64,000 bases of DNA from Metellina segmentata (taxonomy: Eukaryota > Arthropoda > Arachnida > Araneae > Tetragnathidae), in NCBI GenBank assembly GCA_947359465.1, contig OX375879.1, forward strand, positions 124,631,409-124,695,408, read 5' to 3'. Positions 55,196 to 64,000 of this stretch are shown one piece after another (position 1 is the stretch's first letter; each line of letters starts with the position of its first letter). The notes under the pieces are model-generated. The model made no database searches. It had not been told where the DNA came from and was given only the letters and a program-made list of their open reading frames with translations. The translations under genes and the position numbers were made by a program.

Positions 55196-57100
55196 TAAGT
55201 CATAAATATATATAAAGAAAATAATTCAATATTTAAACAAAAAAATGTTGTTTTATTCAGAGAATCACATGGAGATATGAAAAAATACTGGATTTCATAT
55301 ATTCGAATGCAATTCCAGGCTACAGCGTTTTTTTTTTTTTTTACAAATTTTTAATGTGTACGAACACCTTTTGGGAGTCACTGTATATATTAAAAAAAAT
55401 TAAGAGTTAAAATTTAGACATTTTTAATAAAAAACAATATTTTTTTCTGCCAAAAATATTTGAAAAGGCATTTAAAAGTTTTATAAAAGATTAGGGGCGA
55501 ATTCTTTATTCTCTAGAATAGCCTCAAAATCGATGCATACACCATTACTAGGAAACTACAATGCTTGAGATTTTAGATGCAAAGCTGGTTGAATGCAACA
55601 TTGGCAAGGACAAGAGTTACTTAATTTGTGAAAGCCATATTGAAGATATTCTGAACATTTTCCAACACTATTCATTGTGCTTTACTCAAGTACTTAATAG
55701 TTATTTAGGATCCTGACAAATTATTTAGGTGTTCCATATAGTTACCAATTTTTCAAATCAACGATCACTTTTTTGTAGTATTACTCAAAAAAATGTTTTA
55801 ATATTTGATAAATTACCTATTCATATATGAATCCTATATAATTCTGTTGTGCTTGGACATTTAATTAAATAATCTTTTCTTACTGTTGGTAATCTTTCAA
55901 CAAAAAAGGTGTCCCAATTACATGTCTTTATGGTTGTTAAGTTATTTTCCTAAAGATATATATATATATATATACAATTTCTGGGTGACATGAGGTAAAT
56001 ATACATACATTATCTACAATACCCCACTAGGTAGGTTATCATTATAACTATTTAAAAACGAATAACTAAACGTATTGAAACTTCACTAGAGGTTAAATTT
56101 CAGATTAGATGCTTTTTTTTATCTTGATCTTTGAAGATTATTTACCTGTTTGGCTAAAATATATATAATTCTTGTAATCAAACTTGCAAGTTTTTCAAAC
56201 TATGCTGTTTAAATTTTACATGTAAAACCTAGCTAAGGGATGTGTATATAGAATGCTTTAATTTTATAAATAAAAATGGTTTTTCGTAAAGAACTATAAA
56301 TAATGCACACACACACACACACACACACTACAAAATATTCGTTACTATAGTAAATGAGTAGAAAAATAATTAAAATAAGTTTTATTTCACATTTTTAAAT
56401 GAAGATTAATTACTAGCATTATGATTTTCCAATATACAGGTTTGAATAAGTTATTTTCACATATTTTGAGATCATAAATTTGAATCAGTCATATGTCCAC
56501 TATATATTGACAATTTTTATTTAAAATTTGAATATCTGCGTTCTGTGTAGTAATACATGTGTTTGAATGACAAAAATCTCATTCAAGTAAAATTTAATTG
56601 ATTTAAAAAGGTGTTCTTTTGACTACTTGAGTGGTTACTCAATACAGTAAAATAAATAAAATCCTTATAATTTTAATACATTTTCAAGTGCACATTGTGT
56701 AATGAATCAATAACATTAAGAGCAGCTGTGAAGATAATGAATTTTTTCAACAATTTTTAATATTGATGCTTGTATTAAATTTCTTTTGGTTGGTTTTTAT
56801 GCTGCAAGGGCCATGCACTTTTGGGAGTTTTGCAAAGTTCATCATCATCACTTTTAAAGGTGTAAATGATTAAATTCGACATGACTAAATAATATAGCAT
56901 ATACTAACTTTTTTTTAGCCATAACACTTATAATTTAATACCCAAATTACTTTCACTTAACAGTCTCCCCTCCTGGACTCCAGATGTGTGTATTCTATTC
57001 TACCTTGTACAGTACTCAATATTTGAATATAATTTAAAAATTAAGAATTTTATTATCTTCTTCAAAAATCTTTGAATAAGAAATACAAGAAATGTGCTTA
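55196..57100. other. AT-rich sequence with microsatellites and a SINE-tail fragment
   Basis: (TA)n at about 55952-55974 and (CA)n at 56304-56328. GCTGCAAGGGCCATGCACTT at 56801 is a tail fragment of the SINE family seen at 57.2 and 58.2 kb. No gene is recognised. Confidence 0.5.
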
Positions 57101-57149
57101 GTGATCAATAACTTCTACAGATCTTGCTTGACAATTTAAAATGTTATTT

Positions 57150-57375
57150 TAATGGTTCAGGTTGGGTTTATATGGAGAAAGGGCCAAATTCGACCGTACT
57201 GCACAAGGTGTAGAATATAGAATATCAAGTAATGGACATACAAATACAAAGACAGTTTTACTGATGTACAAGAGAGAAATACATTCAGGAATTCAACCCG
57301 TGCCTCCTACATTGCAGGTTGCTAGAGCAATGGACAAACCCACAACCGTAGTGCTGTGGGAATAAATTATTGAAA
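57150..57375 (-). mobile_element. SINE family 2, copy 1 (minus strand)
   Basis: On minus: GGTTGTGGGTTTGTCCATTG, CTAGCAACCTGCAATG, B-box-like CACGGGTTGAATTCC, then TATTTCTCTCTTGTACATCA and a tail with TTTGGCCCTTTCTCC. It matches the copy at 58190-58440. Confidence 0.65.
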
Positions 57376-57525
57376 TTTAAAAGAATTACTAGCATAAAGA
57401 ATGAGTTGAAAAATATTCTCCAAATATAAAAAGTTTATATATAACATACATTTGAGATCAGTGCAAATTGGCAGAATGAAAATGAACAAGTTTTTATTGA
57501 ATGTGATATCTACTTTCACCTTTAG

Positions 57526-57622
57526 AGTAAAATGAAAATCCTGTTTCCAGTGATAAGAAATGTGATCCTACATCAATTCAGTGACAGATGGTTGGAAGTA
57601 GAGGCTAAAATGGGACGTACAG
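57526..57622 (+). CDS. Weak candidate exon on plus strand
   Basis: The acceptor is good (tctactttcacctttag) and the frame is open: SKMKILFPVIRNVILHQFSD, then RWLEVEAKMGRT. The donor (ACAG|gttttt) is poor. The protein segment looks helical but no family is recognised, and no partner exon was found. It may be chance or a transposon trace. Confidence 0.2.
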
Positions 57623-57869
57623 GTTTTTTCAAGCAAAATAAATTCTTGAATTGTTTACCATCTTACAATAATATTTAAAAAAATTCAACTAAATGAACTT
57701 ACAATAAAGGAATTAAGATATTTTCAACATATCTAACAAATCAGCAGAACAATTTACCACAGCAAGAAAATTTTTACTTTAGTGGCTGGTAAAAAAATTG
57801 ATGAAAGAAACACATACATCACATCTATAAAAAAAAGGAATATTATTTAAACACAAAATATTCTCAGCT

Positions 57870-58960
57870 AATTTTGTTATTTTAGGTAGCATTAAAAACA
57901 AGTATAACTCAATGGAACTTGCAAATAATGAATAAAGTGAACAATACGTATTTAATATTCAAATATGTGAATGAACAAAACTTTTCACTGCCCACCAAAA
58001 AGGGAATTTAGTTGAGTAGCATTTATAAACAAGCAAACGCAACACGATTCACCACTTAGCATAGCAAGCAAATAATATATACATTATTAGGGATTACACC
58101 ATAAAAAGCAATTAATATTTAAGGAGTTGAATTTGCCACACAGGTAAAACATAACATGCTATTGACTATAACCTAGGTTCAATCCCAAAGAGAAAGATGC
58201 CAGAAGTGTTGATTTTTTATGGTGCAAGGGCCATATATGGCCTTGTTGCACTAGACGCATGATGTACAACATCAAGTAATACATGCACAAAATGAAATTT
58301 TTACTGGCACAGAAGAGAGAAATACAATTACAGAGGAATCACACCTGTACTTCCTACAACTCGCAGGTTGCTAGTGCAGTGGGCATAATCATTGTGCCAC
58401 AACCAAGGAAAGACCAAGGGACAACCTAACCATTTACCATATTAACTTAAAAACAAGCTAACCCAAAGTTATTCACCATTTAACGAAGCAAATGAACAGT
58501 ACAAAAAAGGGATATAAATGAATAAAATATGCAACTGACCGAGAATTTTCATCTGCCCGTCAAAAAGTCAATTCCGTTGGGTAGCACTTAAAAACAAGCT
58601 AACTCAACGTTACTAACTATTTAACGAAGCAAATGAACAATACAACACATAAAGAAATAAAATACGTAAAATATGCAACTGACAGAGGATTTTTATCTGC
58701 GCGCCAAAAAGTCAATTCCGTTGGGTAGCACTTAAAAACAAGCTAACTCAACGTTATTCACGATTTAGCACAGCAAGGGAACAATACATTTCAAAACGGG
58801 ATATAAAATGCAGGAAAAATAAGTAAATGAAGAGCCTTCATCTGTCCGTCAAAAAGTTTATTCCGTAGGATAGCATTTAATACAAGCTAACTTAAAGGAA
58901 CAAAACAATTTGCGAAACAAATGGATAGGAATGAAAATCTTCAATAAATTAAAATATTAT
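57870..58960. repeat. Minisatellite, unit about 140 bp, interrupted by a SINE
   Basis: Units share TCAATTCCGTTGGGTAGCAC, TTAAAAACAAGCTAACTCAA and GCAAATGAACAATAC. Clear unit starts lie at about 57884, 58003, 58571, 58711 and 58854 (later spacing 140-146 bases). The middle units (58550-58780) are the most alike. The SINE at 58190-58440 split the array. Confidence 0.8.
58190..58440 (-). mobile_element. SINE family 2, copy 2 (minus strand), inside the minisatellite
   Basis: On minus: GGTTGTGGCACAATGATTAT, GCCCACTGCACTAGCAACCT, B-box-like GGTGTGATTCC, ending GGCCATATATGGCCCTTGCA then CCATAAAAAATC. Confidence 0.7.
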
Positions 58961-59313
58961 TGCTTACTAAAATTTGGCTTCTAAATAGAAAACATTTGGT
59001 CGGCACACAAAAGACCACTACTCAAAAATCCTTGTCCTTCCGCTTTCATCTATACAATCCAAATGGCAAATGCTGATCTACAGCAGGACTGCTAGAATCC
59101 TACATTAAATTGGCGACAAGAATAGCGAAATCACCAAAGAAAGTTTGCTCATGCGCATTGCATTTTCGGCTCCTTCGAAATGTCTCTCGCTTGTCTGGAG
59201 TTCTTACTCCATTGAGGCGCTCGTAATAACTTCATGTCAAAAATTCCATAAGTTGAGAGAACAGATTGCTGATATGATTATGAAAGCTTTTTCTTTAATG
59301 TGTCGTTCGGCAT

Positions 59314-59516
59314 TGATCACGGACGGTCATTAATAGCCAATATTGCTCCAGTACGATGTTATTTAATTCCTTACCTGCCTTTAAGATGTCGTCATCTGAC
59401 CGTGGTTAAAAATTGAGTGGTATTGTCCTCGAATGTTTCCCTTCGGGTTTGATATCGAGCCTGACCAATTGCCCAATGTGTGTTGCTCCATTGGGGCGTT
59501 AAATTAAAATAACCAC
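59314..59516 (+). mobile_element. Two SINE family 1 tail fragments
   Basis: 59314-59366 (ATCACGGACGGTCATTAATA ... CAGTACGATG) and 59386-59516 (GTCGTCATCTGACCGTGG ... TGTTGCTCCATTGGGGCG) each match the last part of the 51.3-52.1 kb SINEs, as two separate truncated insertions or one rearranged copy. Confidence 0.65.
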
Positions 59517-59894
59517 CCCAACTTCCCTTCTTTAAGATGTATTTAGTAAAATCATTTTTCTCTTTGGATATTTTTTTATTTCCTTCTTTTCATCTTTCTG
59601 ATTTACTATTTGCTATCTTCAATCGCAGTCAATAAAATAGATAGTAGACTTATGAGTCAAACAATATTCTTCAGTCAGAGCAAAATCCACCATTACACAT
59701 GTATACGAAACGAATATTTGTAATTTTCACTGTAGCAGTCTGGATCTGAACAGGTTGACACTGTTTTGTTTCAGTTTGTTAATTCTTATTGTCAACTTCG
59801 TGATTTTGTCTCCGATTTGTAGTGATCCATAAATGAACAAATCAATTGGTTGTCAATAGTATCGAAGCATGTAACATCTTTGTGACATTTAACA
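59517..59894 (+). promoter_or_regulatory. Upstream region of the ACBD-like gene
   Basis: AT-rich, contains the 5' leader of the exon below and an inverted CCAAT box in ATCAATTGGTTG. No TATA box is clear. No upstream ATG in a good context is seen just before the start. Confidence 0.3.
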
Positions 59895-59964
59895 ATGGAT
59901 TCCGCTACCACAGAGGAAAAGTTTTTTTCTGCTGTTGATATTATAAAAAGTCTTCCGAAAAGTG
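59895..59964 (+). CDS. First coding exon of an ACBD4/5-like acyl-CoA-binding gene
   Basis: The ATG lies in a good context (aacaATGG). The frame reads MDSATTEEKFFSAVDIIKSL, then PKSG, and meets a perfect donor (AGTG|gtaagt) in phase 1. The segment F.AAV..I.SLPK.G is the start of the acyl-CoA-binding domain in ACBD4/ACBD5 proteins, which bind long-chain acyl-CoA and, in vertebrate ACBD5, help tether peroxisomes to the ER. The next part of the domain (the FYSYYKQAT region) would be in exon 2, beyond this window or unseen. Exon 1 ending after PK.G agrees with the split of related genes as far as I recall. Only 23 residues are available. Confidence 0.6.
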
Positions 59965-61188
59965 GTAAGTTTTAAAACCTAATCTGATTGTTTTCTTTTT
60001 ATCTTAATACAGAATTTGATCATGCTTTTGATTTTTGATTGATAATTATAATTCTGAACTTCGATTTGTAATTTTTCTCGTTATGCAGTTCTGAAACTGA
60101 CATGCCAGATACCGAACTGTTATGAACTATAAATTATCATATATTTGCTAAGTTTATTACCCTGAGTCTTATTTTAAGACACTGAATGGCAGACACGCTT
60201 CTTACACATAATTGATTAGACTCATTAACTTCAAGAGCTCGTTATGTTTTTATGCATTTCTTTTTCCATCGTTTGAGGAATAAAAAATTGTGCTAAAATT
60301 AAAATCTTCAAGAAAATACGAATTTTGAATAATTGCAATGGAGAAAAGTGTAACTTTTTATTTGATTGATTTTTAGAGAAATATATTGCGATGTTTCATG
60401 TCATAAAATTAAGTAAATTTCATGTCATAAAATTGAAGGGTACAGCTACAGTCTACGTTTATGAGCGGTGGCAATGGCCTTGGCGATGTTTTTTTTAGCG
60501 AACTGCTCACCAAGGAAAAACATTTTACCATAACTCTTTTTCTTTCAAAAATATTTTTCTTTTTACAACTGAAAATGAAAGCTTGAAAACACATTTGAGA
60601 ACGTTTTGAAAAGTATATTTAAAAAACTCCAGCAGTCTATGTTTAAACTCATCTTATTAAAACAGAGTTATTTTAGGAGTTTAAACCATATCTTCTGGCA
60701 TCTATACAGGCCATTTCCCCCCAGATCTCCTGAATAAAATGCTATAATTTGAAGAAAGCCTCATTTTCCCATGGTTTTTAAAATATTTAAGATTTTTAAA
60801 GAAAAAGTTACCTTAACTTCAGACAAATTGTAGTTTTTTCTATAAAAATGCTTAAGAAACTTATGGATAATTTTATAAAAATGCTTAAGAAACTTATGGT
60901 TAATTTGCACTTTTGATATTTTGTGTAATCTTTAGTCCACAAATTGCTTGACACTCTAATTTAAGCAAATGATTGATCTATCATAAGCTTTTTATGTTAA
61001 CTCTTGATAAACTTATCTTTATTTGATAAACTTGTGTTTGTTGTGAAGTGCAGTAGAAAAGTTCAGTGTGCTGATGAGACTAAAATATGATTTTTTTTAG
61101 ACCTTGTATAATAGTAGATATGTTGAATCTTCTGTTTTATTATCTGTCAAGGTGGGCTTTCTTTAATATTTAAAACTTTTAAAAACAA
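59965..61188 (+). other. Intron 1 of the ACBD-like gene, proximal part
   Basis: AT-rich. It includes a lone E3-type terminal repeat at 60449-60510 (CAGTCTACGTTTATGAGC ... TTGGCGATG). No exon 2 is recognised. Confidence 0.4.
60841..60907. repeat. 33-34-bp direct tandem duplication
   Basis: TATAAAAATGCTTAAGAAAC plus TTATGG(A/T)TAATT, twice in a row with one difference. Confidence 0.9.
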
Positions 61189-61232
61189 TTTCCTGTTAAT
61201 ATCTTACATATTTGTAAGATATTAACAGGAAA
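61189..61232. repeat. Perfect 19-bp inverted repeat with 6-base loop
   Basis: TTTCCTGTTAATATCTTAC, loop ATATTT, then its exact inverse. It could fold as a hairpin in the intron transcript or be a MITE core. Confidence 0.9.
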
Positions 61233-61606
61233 ATAAATTCTATGTGTTTCTGACACATTAACATTTTAAAGATTATGACAGCAAGTCTTTATTTCCTTAT
61301 GGTCTGAAAATTATTTTTCTACTAGTGAACCACAAATAAGGGTTATGATTTTCTTGAGCATTGTTAAATGTGGATATATTATCTGTATAGTAATTACACA
61401 TTCTTTCTTGACTTTATAGTTTATTTGTGTTTTGCCATCATACACATAAGTACACAAGAAAGAGGGTGGGATATACAGCTTCTGTTAATCCGAAGATCGG
61501 AGCATCCAGAGGTAGAAGACTGTCTTGGCTCCATTCGTCTGCTGATATTTAGCTGGGCATATGGAATGGCCTTCATGCCTAGGGTGACCCTACCAGGAAT
61601 AAACTT

Positions 61607-61935
61607 TAAAAAAAATTCCTCCTGGTACAGTGGCTTATACACATAGTAGCCAACGGTGAAAGGTTCTTGCTGGCCCCGGAGGGGCGGCGAGGTAGCCGGC
61701 AGGCGTGGATTGTGTGTTATACGCTGTGACATATCTACAAAAATTCCTCACAGTACAGTGGTTTATACGCATGGAAGCCGACAGTGAAAGGTTCTCGGTG
61801 GCAGGCGGGGATGGCACGTTATACGCTGTGACTTAGCTACAAAAAAATTCTTCCAAGTATAGTGGTTTATACGCATTGAAACATTGTGCTTTATACGCTG
61901 TGACTTGTATGCAAAAATATTCCTCCTGGTCCTGT
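61607..61935 (+). repeat. GC-cassette repeat array, copy 2
   Basis: Units start with AAAAAAATTCCTCCTGGTAC plus AGTGG at 61609, 61741, 61843 and 61915 (partial). The first carries the complete GC cassette (GGCCCCGGAGGGGCGGCGAG ... GGCAGGCG), the second a shortened cassette, the third none. All have TTATACGC near the start and TTATACGCTGTGAC at the end. Confidence 0.8.
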
Positions 61936-62149
61936 GGTTACAAAAAATTCCATATCTTCATATCTGACTAAGAATATCGCCATCAAGTTGGCCACATAAT
62001 GCAAAGTAAATTGCTAGAAGAATTCTAAATTGAAATTCCATCTTAATTATAGATAGAACAAACCTCCATTGATTTTTCTCACATTGAAAAATATTTGGTG
62101 GATTATCAGGATCCCAGAAAAAAAAATTCCTCATTTTTAATTCCATAGG

Positions 62150-62818
62150 GTATGGTGGGGTAAAATGGGTAGGAAAAGTACTGATTTCTCATTCATCACT
62201 CTTTTTCACTTAAAAAAACTGGAAACATGCAATTTTTTTGTGTGTATTTATGCAATGGGTCCATTACCATCATTGTTAAAATAATTTTATATATTATCTT
62301 AAATTATATATATTTATCCTTTTTTGCTTCTTTTTTTTTATCCATTTTACCCCAGAGGTGGGGTTTCAGTTAATACTATTTTGTGTTCAACAGCATTTTT
62401 GTCAATAGGATAAAGTCCAACTGCTTTAAAGCCTTTTACTACATTTAAACCTTCAGTGTGTCAAATAGCTGTTTCAGCAGGTAAGGGAATGTTACATTGG
62501 ATACTTTATGAAGACGGCTTTCTCTGTACCACATCTTCAGGATTTTTCTCCAGGCATTCTTCATAGTGGCAAATACCCCAACATCCAACAGTTAAAGGGC
62601 ATGGCTCATGTTTGGTGGGAGGCAAAGATGATTTTATTGTCCATCACTTGTTTTACTGTCTTATAAGTCAGGTGACTGCCATGACAATCAATTTTAAAAT
62701 AATGGGTTTTTCCATGTGTTATTACAATAAATAAACCATTTAATGTGTAAGTTTCCTTATACATAATTATTTGATTAGTGTTCCAACAAAATAGTAAAAA
62801 AATCAAGAGTAACCACAT
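62150..62818 (-). mobile_element. pogo/Tigger-type element fragment with GGGGTAAAATGG ends
   Basis: The left end has GGTATGGTGGGGTAAAATGG and an inverted internal copy CCATTTTACCCC at 62341. On minus, 62700-62600 reads HYFKIDCHGSHLTYKTVKQV (the DGHGSH-type catalytic block, Gly replaced by Cys), followed in shifted frames by CWMLGYLPL and traces of the region down to 62390 (KGFKAVGL-like). The remaining transposase is not present to the right. Stops show it is dead. Confidence 0.65.
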
Positions 62819-63365
62819 ATATTTTTAGACCATGTAAATAAATGTATTTTTAGATTTAGAAGCAAAATAAAATTCAGTTACACCAAAAAATGAATATAAT
62901 GTGATTTAACATTTTATATAACTCACTAGAACGCTAAATCAATAAAATAGTTTCCCAACCACAAAAAACCCACGAAGCGCTCGAACTCTTTTAAAAGCAA
63001 AGACAGGTGATCGTGCACCAACTAGCAGAATGAATGTTTAGGCTCAGTCTCGCCTAAAATCCCCGCTAATGTCTGAAACATGTCCAAAATGCCTCTGTGC
63101 AAGCGCCGTCCCCACAGCTTGAGTTTGGATTTAAATGCAGCTACTTTGTTTGCCAACTTCAAAACAGTTGTCACATTTGCCAAAATTAGAAAATAGAGAC
63201 ATACAGAATTCAGAAATCATAATTGAAGCTCTAGTAACAGAACAAATTTCAAGTTCTGATTTACCGCTTTCTAATTTGAGTGGACATTTCATAGATTAGA
63301 ACCGCACAAACCCGAGATAAATACACCAAAGTAAATAAAATGGAAATAATTTAATATTTCTTGCA
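62819..63365. other. Intronic sequence, no gene recognised
   Basis: Part of it may belong to the hAT element whose right end is at 63366-63411, but no left end was found. Confidence 0.3.
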
Positions 63366-63411
63366 TGGCCCGGTACCATTTGATCCACGGCCCGGAGGTT
63401 GGGGACCACTG
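63366..63411. mobile_element. hAT right terminus
   Basis: GGCCCGGAGGTTGGGGACCACTG reads inward-inverted as CAGTGGTCCCCAACCTCCGG, the well-known hAT terminal form. No left partner is visible. Confidence 0.5.
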
Positions 63412-63419
63412 CTATAGAG

Positions 63420-63765
63420 TACAAAATCCCAAATCTGGAATTGTTAAACATCCAAACGTTTCAATAACCAAACAGGTTTTTTTTTTTTTTTTACATCTTA
63501 ACGATTTTTTTAAAAATGAGTTTAACGTGGACTTATTTGAGGAAACAACGCATCAAAATAACGGACGCAAAATAACCTCTGTAGAAATTGGAAAATTTGC
63601 AAGTAAAATTTGTTGCAAAAAATTAAAAAGTTTTTCCTTTCTAAAAAGTTATTAATATTTATGCAATGTATGCAAAGGTTCACAGTGTGCATTTTGCTGT
63701 ATGGTGGCTATCATTTTTGCCGACTAACGTATCGGATGCTACCACTCCACCGTCTATCCATATGG
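63420..63765 (+). repeat. Repeat G, copy 2
   Basis: ATGCAAAGGTTCACAGTG ... CTAACGTATCGGATGCTACC, then ACTCCACCGTC, matches the minus strand of 43190-43345. The upstream part (poly-T, then TTTTTAAAAATGAG) resembles sequence right of 43345. Frames in it are not supported as genes. Confidence 0.55.
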
Positions 63766-64000
63766 CCTAGTAAATTTTGTGATAGAGATTATCATCTGGG
63801 TTGTTTCCTAGGTCTTGTGATTAAATTTGTATGCTGATATATTATCTCTAGAGTAAAAAAAGATTTTAGTGATATGGTGCTTCTATCGTAATACTGGTTT
63901 TGCCTTTGGCTTTACCCTGTTTAGTGGCAAATCTCTTTTTCAAGTCTAGAAATACTTCTGGATTTAATAATTTACTATGTATGGGAATTTTGGTTTTGAA

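Noticed and set aside
60409..60594. 61-codon minus frame in the ACBD intron
   Set aside because: It covers a lone transposon terminal repeat (E3 type) and low-complexity sequence.
1..64000. CRISPR array
   Set aside because: The spaced short motifs (for example GTTACGGACTCTAC) have irregular spacing and mixed orientation, and sit in transposon ends of a eukaryotic genome.

Overview
The window is animal nuclear DNA. It is AT-rich and microsatellite-rich, with spliceosomal introns of many kilobases, tRNA-derived SINEs, Ty3/gypsy and Ty1/copia LTR elements, a LINE, and many classes of DNA transposon. The element types and protein flavour suggest an arthropod, and an arachnid is my guess, with low certainty. 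There is no prokaryotic gene organisation, no CRISPR array and no rRNA. A 200-N assembly gap lies at 24152-24351.

Host genes occupy very little of it. (1) On the minus strand I can link five small exons (25464-25519, 24496-24556, 10789-10938, 7874-7975, 282-428). All have good splice sites and mutually compatible phases, and they end in a stop codon followed by a poly(A) signal. They encode the C-terminal ~170 residues of a protein I do not recognise. (2) On the plus strand, 59895-59964 looks like the first coding exon of an ACBD4/5-type acyl-CoA-binding-domain gene; its intron 1 would run to the window end.

The rest is a stack of transposons inserted into each other. 2-7.6 kb: a hAT-type element (8-bp target duplication, one mismatch) holds an element with CCCTGA-rich ends, which holds another inverted-repeat element, which holds a MITE and a Helitron-like element; a second Helitron-like copy follows in inverted orientation. 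11.6-12.4 kb: a hAT-type element with a perfect 8-bp duplication. 12.9-18.4 kb: a decayed gypsy element holding a hAT element that holds a SINE. 18.4-21.6 kb: an internally deleted copia element whose gag/pol junction carries a segment resembling a methyl-CpG-binding domain. 28.1-35.5 kb: a hAT holding a foldback MITE and a Tc1-like element, with a second gypsy element inserted inside the Tc1 transposase gene. 36.6-48.3 kb: a large inverted-repeat element holding a hAT, a relative of itself, a Merlin/ISXO2-type transposase remnant and a pogo-type element.

The most interesting system is a group of three, possibly four, elements (about 22.3-24.0, 25.6-27.0, 36.6-48.3 and 40.2-42.65 kb). Three carry a decayed transposase-like protein with an acidic first motif (DFSENY or EDFAEN), an S/T-D-G/S-x motif followed by Q/H-F/Y-K/R, and a HGKG-x-x-D-x-V/I-G motif. 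Each element has its own short oriented motif repeated near its ends: CATTGTCCTGGC, GTGACTAACATAAC, TGTCATTCCCCTGTC and GTTACGGACTCTAC. I do not know a named superfamily for them. 48.7-64 kb holds a long near-perfect inverted repeat, SINEs with perfect target duplications, a LINE fragment, minisatellites and further pogo and hAT fragments.
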